A DNA stretch of 64,000 nucleotides from RBC038 sp041390625 (lineage in GTDB: Bacteria > Chloroflexota > Dehalococcoidia > UBA2979), in NCBI GenBank assembly GCA_041390625.1, contig JAWKPM010000005.1:124001-188000 (forward strand), in the 5' to 3' direction. The notes beneath the pieces are model-generated. The model worked only from the letters and a program-made list of their open reading frames with translations, had not been told where the DNA came from and did not search any database. Of this stretch, positions 9,741-22,007 are shown one piece after another. The position numbers were made by a program, and so were the translations under genes. Each line of letters begins with the position of its first letter. Position 1 is the stretch's first letter.

Positions 9741-10652
9741 GTGACCTCCAACGACATGACGGCCGTGCTCGTCGCCGACCTCGGCGGCACGCAGACGCGC
9801 GCGGCCGTCATCGATCGAGAAGGCACACTTCACTCGAGGGTGGCGCACCCGTCCTCGGAGGGTGATCCGTCGACGCTGACCTCGACGATGCGCGAGGCGC
9901 GTGAGGAGGCGGGACTCGACGTCTCCGGGGCGGTCGTGGGCGTGCCGGGCCCCGTCTCGTACATCGAGGGTCGTTCGCTGCGGCTGCCAAACCTGCCGCA
10001 GTGGGAAGGGCACGTCGCTGCCCAGGCGATCGCCGATGACCTCGGGCTCGCGGTGTTGTTGGCGAACGACGCCGACCTCGCGGCGCTGGGCGAGCACCGC
10101 TTCGGGGCGGGGCGCGACACCCTGGACATGGTGTACGTCACGATCAGCACGGGCGTCGGCGCGGGTGTCGTCCTCAACGGGCGGCTGCTGCACGGACAGC
10201 GGTCGGTGGCCGAGATCGGACACACGCTCATCGACTTCGAGGGCGGTCGGACGGTCGAGGAGCTGGGGTCGGGAACGGCCCTCGAGGGTCTGACCGGCCT
10301 CGATGGCGCCGAGGTGACGCGTCGGGCCCAGGCGGGGGACGCCGACGCACTGGCGGCGTTCGCGCGCGTTACGAGCGCTTTCGCCGCCGGCGTGCTGAAC
10401 CTCGTGATGCTCTACATGCCGCAGCGGGTCGTGATCGGCGGCGGCGTCTCTCAGGCCGGCACGCTGGTCCTCGACCCGGTGCGAGCACTCCTCGAGGAGC
10501 GCGGGCCCTCGATGGCGATCGTGCCGGAGGTCGTGCGGGCCTCGGGAGGGGACGACGTCGGATTGCTCGGCGGGCTCGCGCTATGGCTCGACCGGGACGC
10601 TGCCGAGGGCACGGAGCGCATCGAGGCGGCGCAGCCGCGACCTCGAGCCTGA
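9741..10652 (+). CDS. ROK-family sugar kinase (glucokinase-like)
   Basis: Probable ATP-dependent sugar kinase of 303 residues from the ROK family. The phosphate-1 loop is VADLGGTQTRAAV near the N-terminus, and STGVGAGVVLNGRLLHG leads to the EIGH motif. The usual ROK zinc cluster (CxCGxxGCxE) is missing: the stretch after EIGH has no cysteines. Such zinc-less members still include glucokinases and N-acetylhexosamine kinases. A GTG at 9741 or the ATG at 9756 could be the start; GGGACGGAG lies upstream. It is divergent from otsA and 15 bp from the DAG-kinase-like gene. A glucokinase feeding otsA and zwf is a sensible inference. Confidence 0.85.
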   Translation: MTSNDMTAVLVADLGGTQTRAAVIDREGTLHSRVAHPSSEGDPSTLTSTMREAREEAGLDVSGAVVGVPGPVSYIEGRSLRLPNLPQWEGHVAAQAIADDLGLAVLLANDADLAALGEHRFGAGRDTLDMVYVTISTGVGAGVVLNGRLLHGQRSVAEIGHTLIDFEGGRTVEELGSGTALEGLTGLDGAEVTRRAQAGDADALAAFARVTSAFAAGVLNLVMLYMPQRVVIGGGVSQAGTLVLDPVRALLEERGPSMAIVPEVVRASGGDDVGLLGGLALWLDRDAAEGTERIEAAQPRPRA

Positions 10653-10667
10653 GCCAACCGCACCTCG

Positions 10668-11615
10668 ATGGACGACACGCGCTCCCTCCTGATCGTTCGC
10701 AACCCACGCGCCCGCACCGCTCCGGCCGAGCACGAGCTGGTCGAGGCGAGCGCACCACTCTCGAAGGCGGGCTGGCAGGTCGACATCCGCACCACGGAGG
10801 CGCCGCACCACGCGGAGACGCTCGCGCGCGAGGCTGCTGATGCAGGCGTGCGGACCGTCGTGGCGTGCGGCGGCGACGGGACCGTTCGCGAAGTCGCGTC
10901 TGGCCTCGTGGGGAGCGACACCGCACTCGCGGTCATGCGGGGCGGTACGGCGAACGTCTGGGCCCGGGAGATGGGCGTTCCGGATGGCGCACGGCCGGCG
11001 CTTGCGTGGATGGTGCGCGCGAAGCGCCATCGCGTGGACACGGGCCTCGCGCGCCTCGATGGCGGGGCCGGAGAGCGCTTCCTGCTGATGTGCAGCGTCG
11101 GGCTCGATGCCGCGGTGCTACGGGCGGTCGACGGCACCGGCAGCAAGAAGCGCCTCGGACGGGCCGCGTTCGCCTGGCCCGCGATGCGCGCGCTACGGAC
11201 GGCCGCGCCGGTCGACGCGCTCATCGGCATCGACGGCGGGACGCCGGAGCGGCGCTCGCTCCTGCTGCTCGTTGCCGGGAACACGAGGTCGTACGGTGGC
11301 GTGCTTCGGCTGACGCCGGACGCGCTGATCAACGACGGTCGCCTCGATGTGAGCTCGTACTCGACGCGACCCGAGGGCGGGCGCGGCGCGCTCATCGGAC
11401 GGGCGCTGTTCCGAGGGCTGCTGGGACGGTCCGGCGACGCGACCGGCATCGAGACCGCTCGAGGCGCCTCGATCCGCGTGGAGACCGCGGCCCCGCTGCC
11501 CGTGCAGGTCGACGGCGAGTACCTCGGGACCGCTCAGCGCCTCGAGATCGGGGTCGAGCCATCCTCGCTGGTTGCGCTCATTGGTCGGAGCGGTCGGACG
11601 CTGTTGCGGGGCTGA
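10668..11615 (+). CDS. Diacylglycerol kinase-like lipid kinase (YegS/LCB5 type)
   Basis: Putative lipid kinase of 315 residues. The nucleotide-binding motif ACGGDGTVREV at about 66-76 and the preceding VRNPRAR match the DAGK catalytic domain; MRGGTANVWAREM follows, and the C-terminal half holds the beta-sandwich seen in YegS and DgkB. It may phosphorylate diacylglycerol or a related lipid at the membrane; the exact substrate is unknown. The ATG starts 15 bp after the ROK gene, so the two are likely co-transcribed. Its 3' end overlaps the convergent GH15 gene by 38 bp. Confidence 0.88.
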   Translation: MDDTRSLLIVRNPRARTAPAEHELVEASAPLSKAGWQVDIRTTEAPHHAETLAREAADAGVRTVVACGGDGTVREVASGLVGSDTALAVMRGGTANVWAREMGVPDGARPALAWMVRAKRHRVDTGLARLDGGAGERFLLMCSVGLDAAVLRAVDGTGSKKRLGRAAFAWPAMRALRTAAPVDALIGIDGGTPERRSLLLLVAGNTRSYGGVLRLTPDALINDGRLDVSSYSTRPEGGRGALIGRALFRGLLGRSGDATGIETARGASIRVETAAPLPVQVDGEYLGTAQRLEIGVEPSSLVALIGRSGRTLLRG

Positions 11616-13509
11616 CCGGGCCGGTCGGCGGGAAGCGGCCGGCAGCGCGCTCGAACTGGATCGCTGCGTTGATCACCGCGAGGTGGCTGAATGCCTGGGG
11701 GAAGTTGCCCAGAATCCCACCATCGGCGCCGACCTCCTCGCCGTGCAGACCAAGGTCGTTCGAGTGGTCGCAGATGCGTCGGAAGAGCTCGTGAGCCCGC
11801 TCCGTCTCGCCGAGCAAGATGAGCCCGTCGACGAGCCAGAGCGAACAGATCACAAAGGTGCCCTCCTCGCCCTTGAGTCCGTCGTCGTAGCCGCGGTAGC
11901 GGTGGAGGAAGCCGTCGGGCGCTGCGAGCTCGGTGGCGATCGCCTCGATGGTGGCGCGCATGCGGGGGTCGGTCGCGTCAATGAACCGCACGAGAGGCAG
12001 CATCAGCAGACTCGCATCGAGCGAGGTCTCGCCGTAGGCGGCGACGAACGTCCCACGGTCCTCGTCGAAGCCGTGCTCGAGGACATCGTCGCGAATCTCC
12101 TCGCGGACGCGGCGCCACAGCTCGAGATCGCCCTCGAACTCGCACTCCTCGACGGTGCGAATGGCGCGGTCGAGCGCGACCCAGCACATCACCTTCGAGA
12201 ACGTGTGGTGGCGACGTCCGCTGCGCGCCTCCCAGACTCCGTCGTCCGGCTCTCGCCAGTGATCGATGACGAAGGCGACGACGCGCTGGAGAAACTCCCA
12301 GTACTCGGGGTCGATCTCGCCGCCGGCGCGGCGGTAGATGTGAGCGGCGTCCATCACCTCGCCGTAGATATCGAGCTGTAGCTGCTTCGAGGCGTCGTTG
12401 CCGATGCGAACCGGCTTCGAGCCGGCGTAGCCCTCGAGGTGATCGAGCGTGAGCTCGGTGAGCCGCCGTTCGCCGGCGAGGCCGTACATCACCTGGAGGT
12501 CGCGCGCGCGGCCGGTGGTGCTCCAGTCGACCCACTCCTTGAACTCGTGAGCCTCGCGCTCAAGGCCGAGGAGGGAGAGCGCGTAGATCGCGAACGAGGC
12601 ATCGCGCACCCACGTGTAGCGGTAGTCCCAGTTCCGCTCTCCGCCGATGTGCTCCGGCAGTGAGGTCGTGGCGGCCGCGACCATGGCCCCTGACGGGGCG
12701 TAAATGAGCGCCTTCAGTGTGAGCGCCGAGCGCAGGACCTCTTCGCGATAGTCCCCGTCGTACTCCATCCGTGACGACCATGCGCGCCAGTAGGACACGG
12801 TGGTGTCAAGGCGCTCGCGCAGGTCGCCGTCCGAGAATTGATGCACCTCGAGGTGGCCGAAGTGCTGGTGATAGGACGCCGTCGTCAGCAGGGTCTCGCC
12901 TGCCTCGAGGCGCCCTTCGGAGATGAAGCCGCCCTCGACGGTCTGAACCGGCATCGAGCAGAAGAAGCTCAGGCTGTCGGCACCGCCGTGTGCGAAGCCG
13001 GCATAGTCGCCCTGGGGCGAGACGTGGGGCGTGATGCTGCCGTAGTCGAAGCGGGGGTGGCAGTCCACGCGCACATCAACGTGCCCGTCCAGGCACTCGG
13101 CGATGCGTGCGAGCTGGTGGAGCGGCTGGGTCGAGCGCGGCTCCTCCGGCGACGAGGCGGGGTGCAGCGGCATGAAGTCGGTGAGCTTCAGCGCACCCGT
13201 CCGCGTTCGGAAGGTCGTCTCGAGGACGTTCGTCCCCTCAATGTACTCGCGCGTGACGCTGTAGACGTCCGTCGGCACCACCTGGAAGTGACCGCCTCGG
13301 TCCCAGTCGAGCAGGCGCCCGAAGATCGACGGGCTATCGAAGCGCGGGAACGAGCACCAATCGATGGAGCCAGCATTCGAGACCAGCGCGCACGAGTGCA
13401 TGTCGCCGATGAGCCCGTATGCACCGATCGGTGGGTAGCGCTGCGTCCGGTCGCCCGGAGGCCGGGGGGCAGGCGCAGCGGCAGCCTTCGGGTCGGGGGA
13501 TTCGGTCAT
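11578..13509 (-). CDS. GH15 family glycoside hydrolase (glucoamylase or trehalase)
   Basis: Inverting alpha-glucosidase of 643 residues with no signal peptide, so cytoplasmic. The N-terminal beta-sandwich begins IGAYGLIGDMHSCALVS and is followed by the (alpha/alpha)6 barrel. GGERNWDYRYTWVRDA (about 289-304), the acid Glu near 428 in DGVWEAR and the base Glu near 591 in HGEEVG, with GNFPQAFSHLA after it, are all in place. Prokaryotic members include glucoamylases and mycobacterial-type trehalases, so the nearby otsA makes trehalase attractive, but the sequence alone does not decide. It is the last gene of the pentose phosphate operon; its ATG overlaps the pgl stop as ATGA. Confidence 0.9.
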   Translation of the reverse strand: MTESPDPKAAAAPAPRPPGDRTQRYPPIGAYGLIGDMHSCALVSNAGSIDWCSFPRFDSPSIFGRLLDWDRGGHFQVVPTDVYSVTREYIEGTNVLETTFRTRTGALKLTDFMPLHPASSPEEPRSTQPLHQLARIAECLDGHVDVRVDCHPRFDYGSITPHVSPQGDYAGFAHGGADSLSFFCSMPVQTVEGGFISEGRLEAGETLLTTASYHQHFGHLEVHQFSDGDLRERLDTTVSYWRAWSSRMEYDGDYREEVLRSALTLKALIYAPSGAMVAAATTSLPEHIGGERNWDYRYTWVRDASFAIYALSLLGLEREAHEFKEWVDWSTTGRARDLQVMYGLAGERRLTELTLDHLEGYAGSKPVRIGNDASKQLQLDIYGEVMDAAHIYRRAGGEIDPEYWEFLQRVVAFVIDHWREPDDGVWEARSGRRHHTFSKVMCWVALDRAIRTVEECEFEGDLELWRRVREEIRDDVLEHGFDEDRGTFVAAYGETSLDASLLMLPLVRFIDATDPRMRATIEAIATELAAPDGFLHRYRGYDDGLKGEEGTFVICSLWLVDGLILLGETERAHELFRRICDHSNDLGLHGEEVGADGGILGNFPQAFSHLAVINAAIQFERAAGRFPPTGPVSPATASDRSDQ

Positions 13510-14156
13510 TGGGCGTCAGTCCCTGCGGCCGCGTGGTCGGCGACCACGATCACGCGCTCGGAGGCCACGCGTGCCGCGGGGATGTCGTCACCCTCCAGCA
13601 GTTGGGTCAGCGCCTCACGCTTCGATTCACCGACGACGAGGAACAGTGCCACGGACGCGGCATCGAGGACGGGGTACGTCACGGTGAGCCTCGAGAAGTC
13701 GGGGCGCTCGACGCGCACCACGAGGCGCTCACGCTCCTCCAGGGCGGGATCGCCCGGGAACAGCGATGCGGTGTGCCCGTCCTCACCGAGCCCAAGAAGC
13801 GCGAGATCGAGGCGCGGGGTGGCACCGAGGCGGTCGCGCAGCAGGCGCTCGTACGCCTCGGCGTCGCAGGTCTCGCCGGGCATCGCGTGAACGGTGGCGG
13901 GGACGTGCGCGAGCAGCGCCTCGTGCGCCATGTGGAAGTTCGAGGCGGGGTGGTTCGGCGGCACACAGCGCTCGTCGCCGAAGAAGCACTCGATCTCGTG
14001 CCACGGCAGGTCGGCTCTCACGAGGCGCCCGTAGAGGCCTCGAGGGGTAGAGCCGCCCGCGAGCGCCCAGGTGCGGGGCCGCAACTCGAGGATCAGTCGT
14101 GCGGCCTCGGCGATGGGGTCGGCGCCGACCAGCAGTTCGGGAGTTCGACGTGCCAC
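13506..14156 (-). CDS. pgl: 6-phosphogluconolactonase
   Basis: Hydrolyses 6-phosphogluconolactone, the second step of the oxidative pentose phosphate pathway. The 216-residue DevB/NagB-fold protein shows LAGGSTPRGLY, FFGDERCVPP and LLGLGEDGHTASLFPG, the family signatures. The GTG start lies 3 bp after the zwf stop, and the stop overlaps the start of the GH15 gene, so translation is coupled on both sides. It sits between the genes for the preceding enzyme and a sugar hydrolase in a single minus-strand operon. Confidence 0.95.
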   Translation of the reverse strand: MARRTPELLVGADPIAEAARLILELRPRTWALAGGSTPRGLYGRLVRADLPWHEIECFFGDERCVPPNHPASNFHMAHEALLAHVPATVHAMPGETCDAEAYERLLRDRLGATPRLDLALLGLGEDGHTASLFPGDPALEERERLVVRVERPDFSRLTVTYPVLDAASVALFLVVGESKREALTQLLEGDDIPAARVASERVIVVADHAAAGTDAQ

Positions 14157-14159
14157 GGG

Positions 14160-15718
14160 CTAGTGCGGGATGTGCTTCTCGTGCATATGCCAGCGACGCT
14201 CGCCGATGAGCGCGTCGGCGCCGCGCGGGCCCCAGCTGCCGGCCGGGTAGAACTGCAGCGGCGGCATGTCGTCCAGGACCGGCTGCAGCACCTCCCAGGA
14301 GCGGCGCACGGCGTCGTCGCGCAGGAAGAGCATCGCGTCGCCGTCCATCGCATCGAAGAGCAGGCGCTCGTAGGCCTCGGCGGGCTCCGTCATGAAGGAG
14401 TCCTCGTACGAGAAATGCATGTTCACAGCGCGCAGTCCGATCTCGGGACCAGGCACCTTCGCCATGAAGGTGAAGGTGATGCCCTCGTCGGGCTGAATGC
14501 GGATCGCGAGGTGATTCGGCCGGTGCTCGTCCATGTCGAGTCCGACGCTCTCCCAGAGGTGGACGGGCGCCTCCTTGAAGGAGATGAGCACCTCCGTGTC
14601 GCGCCTCGGGAGGCGCTTGCCGGTACGCAGATAGAAGGGGACGCCGGCCCAGCGCCAGTTGTCGATCTCGGCGCGGAGGGCGACGTAGGTCTCGGTTTCG
14701 GAGTCGGGCGGGACCCCGGTCTCCTCACGGTAGCCGAGGGCGGGACGGCCCTCGACGGTGCCCGAGGTGTACTGGCCTCGGACGACGTCCTTCGGCTGGA
14801 CCAGCTTCATCGCCTGGAGCGCCTTGGCGGTCTCGTCGCGGATGGCGTTGGCGGTGAAGTTGATGGGGGGCTCCATTGCCACCATCGACAGGACCTGCAG
14901 CGCGTGGTTCTGGATGATGTCGCGCATGGCGCCGACGCCGTCGTAGAAGGCGGCGCGGCCACCGGTGCCGATCGACTCGGCGACGGTGATCTGGACGTGG
15001 TCGATCGCGTCTCGATTCCACACCCGCTCCCAGATGTGGTTCCCGAACCGTAGGACCATGATGTTCTGGACGGTTTCCTTGCCCAGGTAGTGGTCGATGC
15101 GGAAGATCTGCGACTCATCGAAGTGGCCGCGGAGACGACGGTCGAGGTCCTGCGAGGACCCGAGGTCGAAGCCGAAGGGCTTCTCGATGACCAGGCGCGT
15201 TCCCTCGACGAGGTTCGCCTCGGCGATCTCGTCCACGAGCCCCGGCACGGCCGTCGGCGGCGTCGACAGGTAGATCAGGCGCCGGTCCTTCGTCGTTCGC
15301 TTGCCGGCGAAGCCGAGGCCCCCGGCCGAGCGCGGTACGTAGACGAGGCGGTCACGGAGCTCGATCCAGGCCTCGTCGTAGAGGGGACGGCGAGCGTGCG
15401 CCTTGATGGCGTTGGCGGCTCGGAGCTTGAACGTCTCGTCGTCGGTCTCCTCGCGGGCGTAGCCGATGATGGCGCCCTCGTTGGGGAGCAGGCCATCGAT
15501 GAAGAGGTCGTAGATCGCCGGGATCAGCTTGCGCCGGGCGAGGTCACCGGTCGCACCGACGAGGATGATGTCCTGGTCCGGCGGTGGCTTGAGCGTGTAT
15601 CCGGCGAGAGTGCCCGCGCCCTCGGGGCCTGATGGGCGCTCGGGTACGACGTCGTAGTCGACGCCTTCCTCGTCGTCGTACCTATCGTCCCTGAGGAGCT
15701 CGTCGGCGGCCGGCTCCC

Positions 15719-15722
<4 letters not shown>
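14160..15722 (-). CDS. zwf: Glucose-6-phosphate 1-dehydrogenase
   Basis: NAD(P)-dependent enzyme oxidising glucose-6-phosphate to the lactone. It has 520 residues with GATGDLARRKLIPAI as the dinucleotide-binding motif at about 56-70, EKPFG in the middle and the substrate/catalytic motif RIDHYLGKETVQN. About 45 acidic, low-complexity residues precede the domain, a little longer than usual. The GTG start overlaps the gnd stop in GTGA. Placed between gnd and pgl, it completes the oxidative branch. Confidence 0.96.
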
Positions 15723-16588
<866 letters not shown>

Positions 16589-16625
16589 GTGTGGCTCCTT
16601 CCGTGCGATTGCGTGCCGTGCGGTG

Positions 16626-18200
16626 CTAGCCGCCTGCGAGTGCCTCGAGCTCGTCGAGCGAGAGGCGGGCGACGCGTCGTCCGTGCGCGCGCAGCGATGC
16701 GAGGTCGCCGAGGGCCTGAGCCTGCTTCAGCCGCCCGAAGGTGAACGAGCGGCCCGGCACATCGATGTCGTTCGGATCGGCGTCCACGATCTGGAGAAAG
16801 ACGCCGTTGTTCGGGCCGCCCTTGTGGAGCTGGCCGGTCGAGTGCAGGAAGCGCGGGCCGAAGCCGACCGTCGTCGCGACTCGATAGCGGTCGCGGAGGG
16901 CGACGCGCGCGGCCTGCAGACGGCGCTTCGTCTCCTCGTTGCGCGGCACGTAGGCGAGGATCGCGAGGTAGTCCTCGCCCGGCACGACCTGCGCGAGGAC
17001 GTCGCGGGCAGGGGGCGTCGAGGGATCGACCTCGTCGCCAGCGAGGACGGCGTTCGTCGCGTCCTTCGCCTCCTGTACGTTCGGCTGGTCGAAGGCATTG
17101 ATGCCGAGGATCTGCCCGGCGATCGCGGTCGCGAACTCCCAGCGGAAGAACTCGACGCCGAGTTGCAAGGCGTCGGTGAATGGGAGACGTACGACGGGAT
17201 GACCGGCCTCGGCGAGCGGGCCGAGGCGCGCCTCCTCGATGTCGCCGATCGCGACGAAGAGGCGGCGCTCGCCGTAGACCTCGAGCGCGCCGAGTGGCTC
17301 CCCCTCGATGGGCAGGATCCCGAGGCCGTGCTTGCCCGTCGACTCGGCGATGAGCTGCTCGATCCAGTAGCCCAGCGTGTCGATCGCCTCGGGCAGGACG
17401 AGCGTGACCTGGTCGCGGCCCGCGAGCGCGCCCTCGCCGAGGACGGCGCCCAGCCACACGCCGGGGTTCGACGCCGGGTCCTCGGTGCGGCACGCCTCCT
17501 GCATCGAGTGGGCGGCCGCCGTCAGTGCCTCGAGATCCGCGCCGATCAGGGCGGCGGGCACGAGACCGAAGAACGAGAGCGCGGCGTAGCGGCCGCCGAT
17601 GGTCGAGCGATTGAGGAAGGTGCGCCGGAAGCCGCGCTCGGAGGCGAGCTTCGCGAGGCCCGAGCCCGGGTCGGTGATGGCAATGAACTGCTCGCCGCGC
17701 GGGACGAGGCTCCAGAAGTGGTCGAGGTGCGACAGCGTCTCGATGGTCGAGCCGGACTTGCTCGCCACGATGAAGACCGTGCGCTCGAGTGTGATGGCGG
17801 CCTCGACCTCGCGCACCTGCTCGGGATCGGTCGCGTCGAGCACGATGAGGTCGAGGCCGTTCGGGCCCCGACCGAACGTCGAGTAGAAGACCTCGGGCGC
17901 GAGGCTCGAGCCACCCATGCCGAGCAGCACGACCGTCTCGAACCCGGCCTCGTGCACCTCGCGGGCGAAGCCTCGGAGGTCGTCGAGCTGCGGACGCATC
18001 TCATCGAGCACGTCGAGCCAGCCGAGGCGGTCCGTGATCTCGGTGGGGTCGGGCTGCCAGAGCGTGTGGTCGTGCTCCCACGTGCGCGGGATGGCTCGGT
18101 CGTTGGCCATCGTCTCGAGGCGCGTCGCGACCGCAGCCTCGATCGGACCGAGGCGCGTGCCGGCGGCCTGCGGCGCAATGCCGTGCGATGCATCCGTCAT
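16626..18200 (-). CDS. pgi: Glucose-6-phosphate isomerase
   Basis: Interconverts glucose-6-phosphate and fructose-6-phosphate, linking glycolysis to this operon. The 524-residue protein carries two SIS-type sugar isomerase domains, with VLLGMGGSSLAPEVF and FIVASKSGSTIETLSHLDHFW as phosphosugar loops. In several related bacteria transaldolase and Pgi are one fused protein; here they are separate but overlap by 4 nt (ATGA with the tal stop), which would couple their synthesis. The gap to gnd is 37 bp. Confidence 0.94.
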   Translation of the reverse strand: MTDASHGIAPQAAGTRLGPIEAAVATRLETMANDRAIPRTWEHDHTLWQPDPTEITDRLGWLDVLDEMRPQLDDLRGFAREVHEAGFETVVLLGMGGSSLAPEVFYSTFGRGPNGLDLIVLDATDPEQVREVEAAITLERTVFIVASKSGSTIETLSHLDHFWSLVPRGEQFIAITDPGSGLAKLASERGFRRTFLNRSTIGGRYAALSFFGLVPAALIGADLEALTAAAHSMQEACRTEDPASNPGVWLGAVLGEGALAGRDQVTLVLPEAIDTLGYWIEQLIAESTGKHGLGILPIEGEPLGALEVYGERRLFVAIGDIEEARLGPLAEAGHPVVRLPFTDALQLGVEFFRWEFATAIAGQILGINAFDQPNVQEAKDATNAVLAGDEVDPSTPPARDVLAQVVPGEDYLAILAYVPRNEETKRRLQAARVALRDRYRVATTVGFGPRFLHSTGQLHKGGPNNGVFLQIVDADPNDIDVPGRSFTFGRLKQAQALGDLASLRAHGRRVARLSLDELEALAGG

Positions 18201-19303
18201 GACGCGGCCTTGACGGCACCGAGCGCGTTGCGAATCGCCTCGAGCAACCGCTCGAAGTCGGCGGCAAACGAGGCGAGGCCGTCCACGAGCAGCTTGTCGG
18301 TCACGGCATCGAGGTCCACACCGGCGGCGCGCGCCTCCGCGACGACCGCTGCTCCCTCGGCGATGCGTGCGGCATCGAGCGCCGTGCCATCGCCGTGATC
18401 GGCGAAGCCTTCGATGGTGGGCAACGGCAGGGTGTTCACGGTGTGCGGGACAACGAGCTGGTCGACGTAGAGCGTGTCCGGGTACGCGGGGTTCTTCGTG
18501 CTCGTCGAGGCCCAGAGTGGCCGCTGCGGCCGCGCTCCGGCGGCGGCAAGTGCCTCCCAGCGCGGCCCGGCGAAGATGGCGCCGAAGCGCTCGTAGGCGA
18601 GGAGCGAGTTGCCGATGGCGACACGACCGCGCAGCGGCGAGTCCTCGGGCAGCTGCTCATCGACGGCGGTGTCGACGCGCGAGACGAAGAACGAGGCGAC
18701 GCTCGCGACGGAATCGAGGGGGAGGCCGGCGGCGTGCCGGCGCTCGAGGCCCTCGATGTAGGCCTCGGCGACGCGCTCGTAAGTGGAGACCGCGAAGAGC
18801 AGCGTGATGTTGACGTTCACGCCTTCGGCGATGAGCTCGGTGACGGCGGGCAGGCCCTCGGCGGTGCCGGGCACCTTGATCATGATGTTGGGCCGGCCAA
18901 GGAGACCGAACAGCCGCTTCGCCTCGGCGACGCTGGCGGCGGTGTCGCGCTCGATGCCCGGGGGCAGCTCGAGGGAGACGAAGCCGTCCTGGCGGGCGTT
19001 CGCCTCGTAGATCGGCAGGAAGGCGTCGGCGGCGCGGCCGATGTCGTCCGCGGCGATCTGGACGAAGGCGGCGTAGGGGTCGGTCTCTCCGGACTCGGCA
19101 ATGCGCTGCAGGTCGTCGTCGTAGTCGTCCGAGCCGGTGATCGCCTTCGCGAAGATCGTGGGGTTCGAGGTCATCCCCTGGAGCCAGCCGTCCTCGATGA
19201 GGCGAGCGAGCTCACCAGAATCGAGGATGTGGCGGTCGATGAAGTCGAGCCAGACGCTCTGCTGCGCGGAGCGGAGTCGCTGAAGGGGGGCGGGAAGGGC
19301 CAT
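18197..19303 (-). CDS. tal: Transaldolase
   Basis: Transfers a dihydroxyacetone unit between sedoheptulose-7-phosphate and glyceraldehyde-3-phosphate. The 368-residue length fits the actinobacterial/cyanobacterial long type. GMTSNPTIFAKAI near the N-terminus and PNIMIKVPGTAEGLPAV, with the Schiff-base Lys, are the signatures. I start it at ATG 19303, where AAGGAGG sits 5 nt upstream and overlaps the rpiB stop; the open frame continues further upstream but only as overlap with rpiB. It lies directly ahead of pgi. Confidence 0.95.
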   Translation of the reverse strand: MALPAPLQRLRSAQQSVWLDFIDRHILDSGELARLIEDGWLQGMTSNPTIFAKAITGSDDYDDDLQRIAESGETDPYAAFVQIAADDIGRAADAFLPIYEANARQDGFVSLELPPGIERDTAASVAEAKRLFGLLGRPNIMIKVPGTAEGLPAVTELIAEGVNVNITLLFAVSTYERVAEAYIEGLERRHAAGLPLDSVASVASFFVSRVDTAVDEQLPEDSPLRGRVAIGNSLLAYERFGAIFAGPRWEALAAAGARPQRPLWASTSTKNPAYPDTLYVDQLVVPHTVNTLPLPTIEGFADHGDGTALDAARIAEGAAVVAEARAAGVDLDAVTDKLLVDGLASFAADFERLLEAIRNALGAVKAAS

Positions 19304-19313
19304 CGCGGCCTCC

Positions 19314-19781
19314 TTAGGATTCGTTGGGGGAGCGGGAGAAGCGCTGCTCGATCTCGTTGACCTTCTGCAGGCGCTGACGGTGGCGGGGCGCGTCCGAGAA
19401 GACGGCTGCCTGGAACGCACGCACGATCTCGATGGCGAGGCTGGGGCCGATGACGCGAGCGCCCATGCAGATGACGTTCATGTCATCGTCCTCAACGCCC
19501 TGGTGGGCCGAGAACGTGTCGTGGCAGGTACCGGCGCGCACGCCTGGAATCTTGTTCGCTGCGACGCAGGCGCCGATGCCGCTGCCGCAGAGCAGGACGC
19601 CTCGATGCGCGTCGCCCGCGGCAACCGGCTCGCCAACGGCGAGGGCATAGTCCGGGTAGTCGACCGGCGAGTCGTCGAACGTGCCGACATCGCGCACCTG
19701 GTGACCGAGGCGCTCGAGCTCGGCGATGACGGGGGCCTTCAGCGGCAGCCCTGCATGGTCGGAACCGACGACGAATCGCAC
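19314..19781 (-). CDS. rpiB: Ribose-5-phosphate isomerase B
   Basis: Interconverts ribose-5-phosphate and ribulose-5-phosphate. The 155-residue protein begins MRFVVGSDHAGLPLK, has the active-site Cys in GVLLCGSGIGACVAANK, and the phosphate-binding stretch around RAGTCHDTFSAHQG and DMNVICMGARV. The GTG start follows GAGGTCGG and lies 7 bp after the tkt stop; its TAA is part of the tal ribosome site. No ribulose-phosphate 3-epimerase gene is present in the window. Confidence 0.96.
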   Translation of the reverse strand: MRFVVGSDHAGLPLKAPVIAELERLGHQVRDVGTFDDSPVDYPDYALAVGEPVAAGDAHRGVLLCGSGIGACVAANKIPGVRAGTCHDTFSAHQGVEDDDMNVICMGARVIGPSLAIEIVRAFQAAVFSDAPRHRQRLQKVNEIEQRFSRSPNES

Positions 19782-19788
19782 GCCGACC

Positions 19789-21819
<2,031 letters not shown>

Positions 21820-21874
21820 GGGGCGGTTCCTTCCGGGCGGCGCGTCGGCGGGCTGCGTCCCGCCGTGCCCTTCG

Positions 21875-21880
21875 ATCGTA
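21875..21880 (-). promoter_or_regulatory. Weak candidate -10 box for the pentose phosphate operon
   Basis: TACGAT reads on the minus strand about 55 nt before the tkt start in a 188-bp intergenic region. No clear -35 or operator is visible. It is the only TANNNT-like box well placed for the operon, so confidence is low. Confidence 0.25.
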
Positions 21881-22007
21881 CCCCTTCATCTCAGTTACGC
21901 ATTGCGGCCGCGTTACGGTCCCACGATCCGCGCAGGCACGAGGTCGATCGTCTCGGCACGACGGGGCGTTGCACATCGGGAGAACCCCAACGCCTCGAGG
22001 GTGGGCG

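Noticed and set aside
18197..19303. A fused transaldolase-Pgi protein
   Set aside because: Such fusions exist, but here the tal stop and the pgi ATG overlap as ATGA in different frames, so the two proteins are separate.
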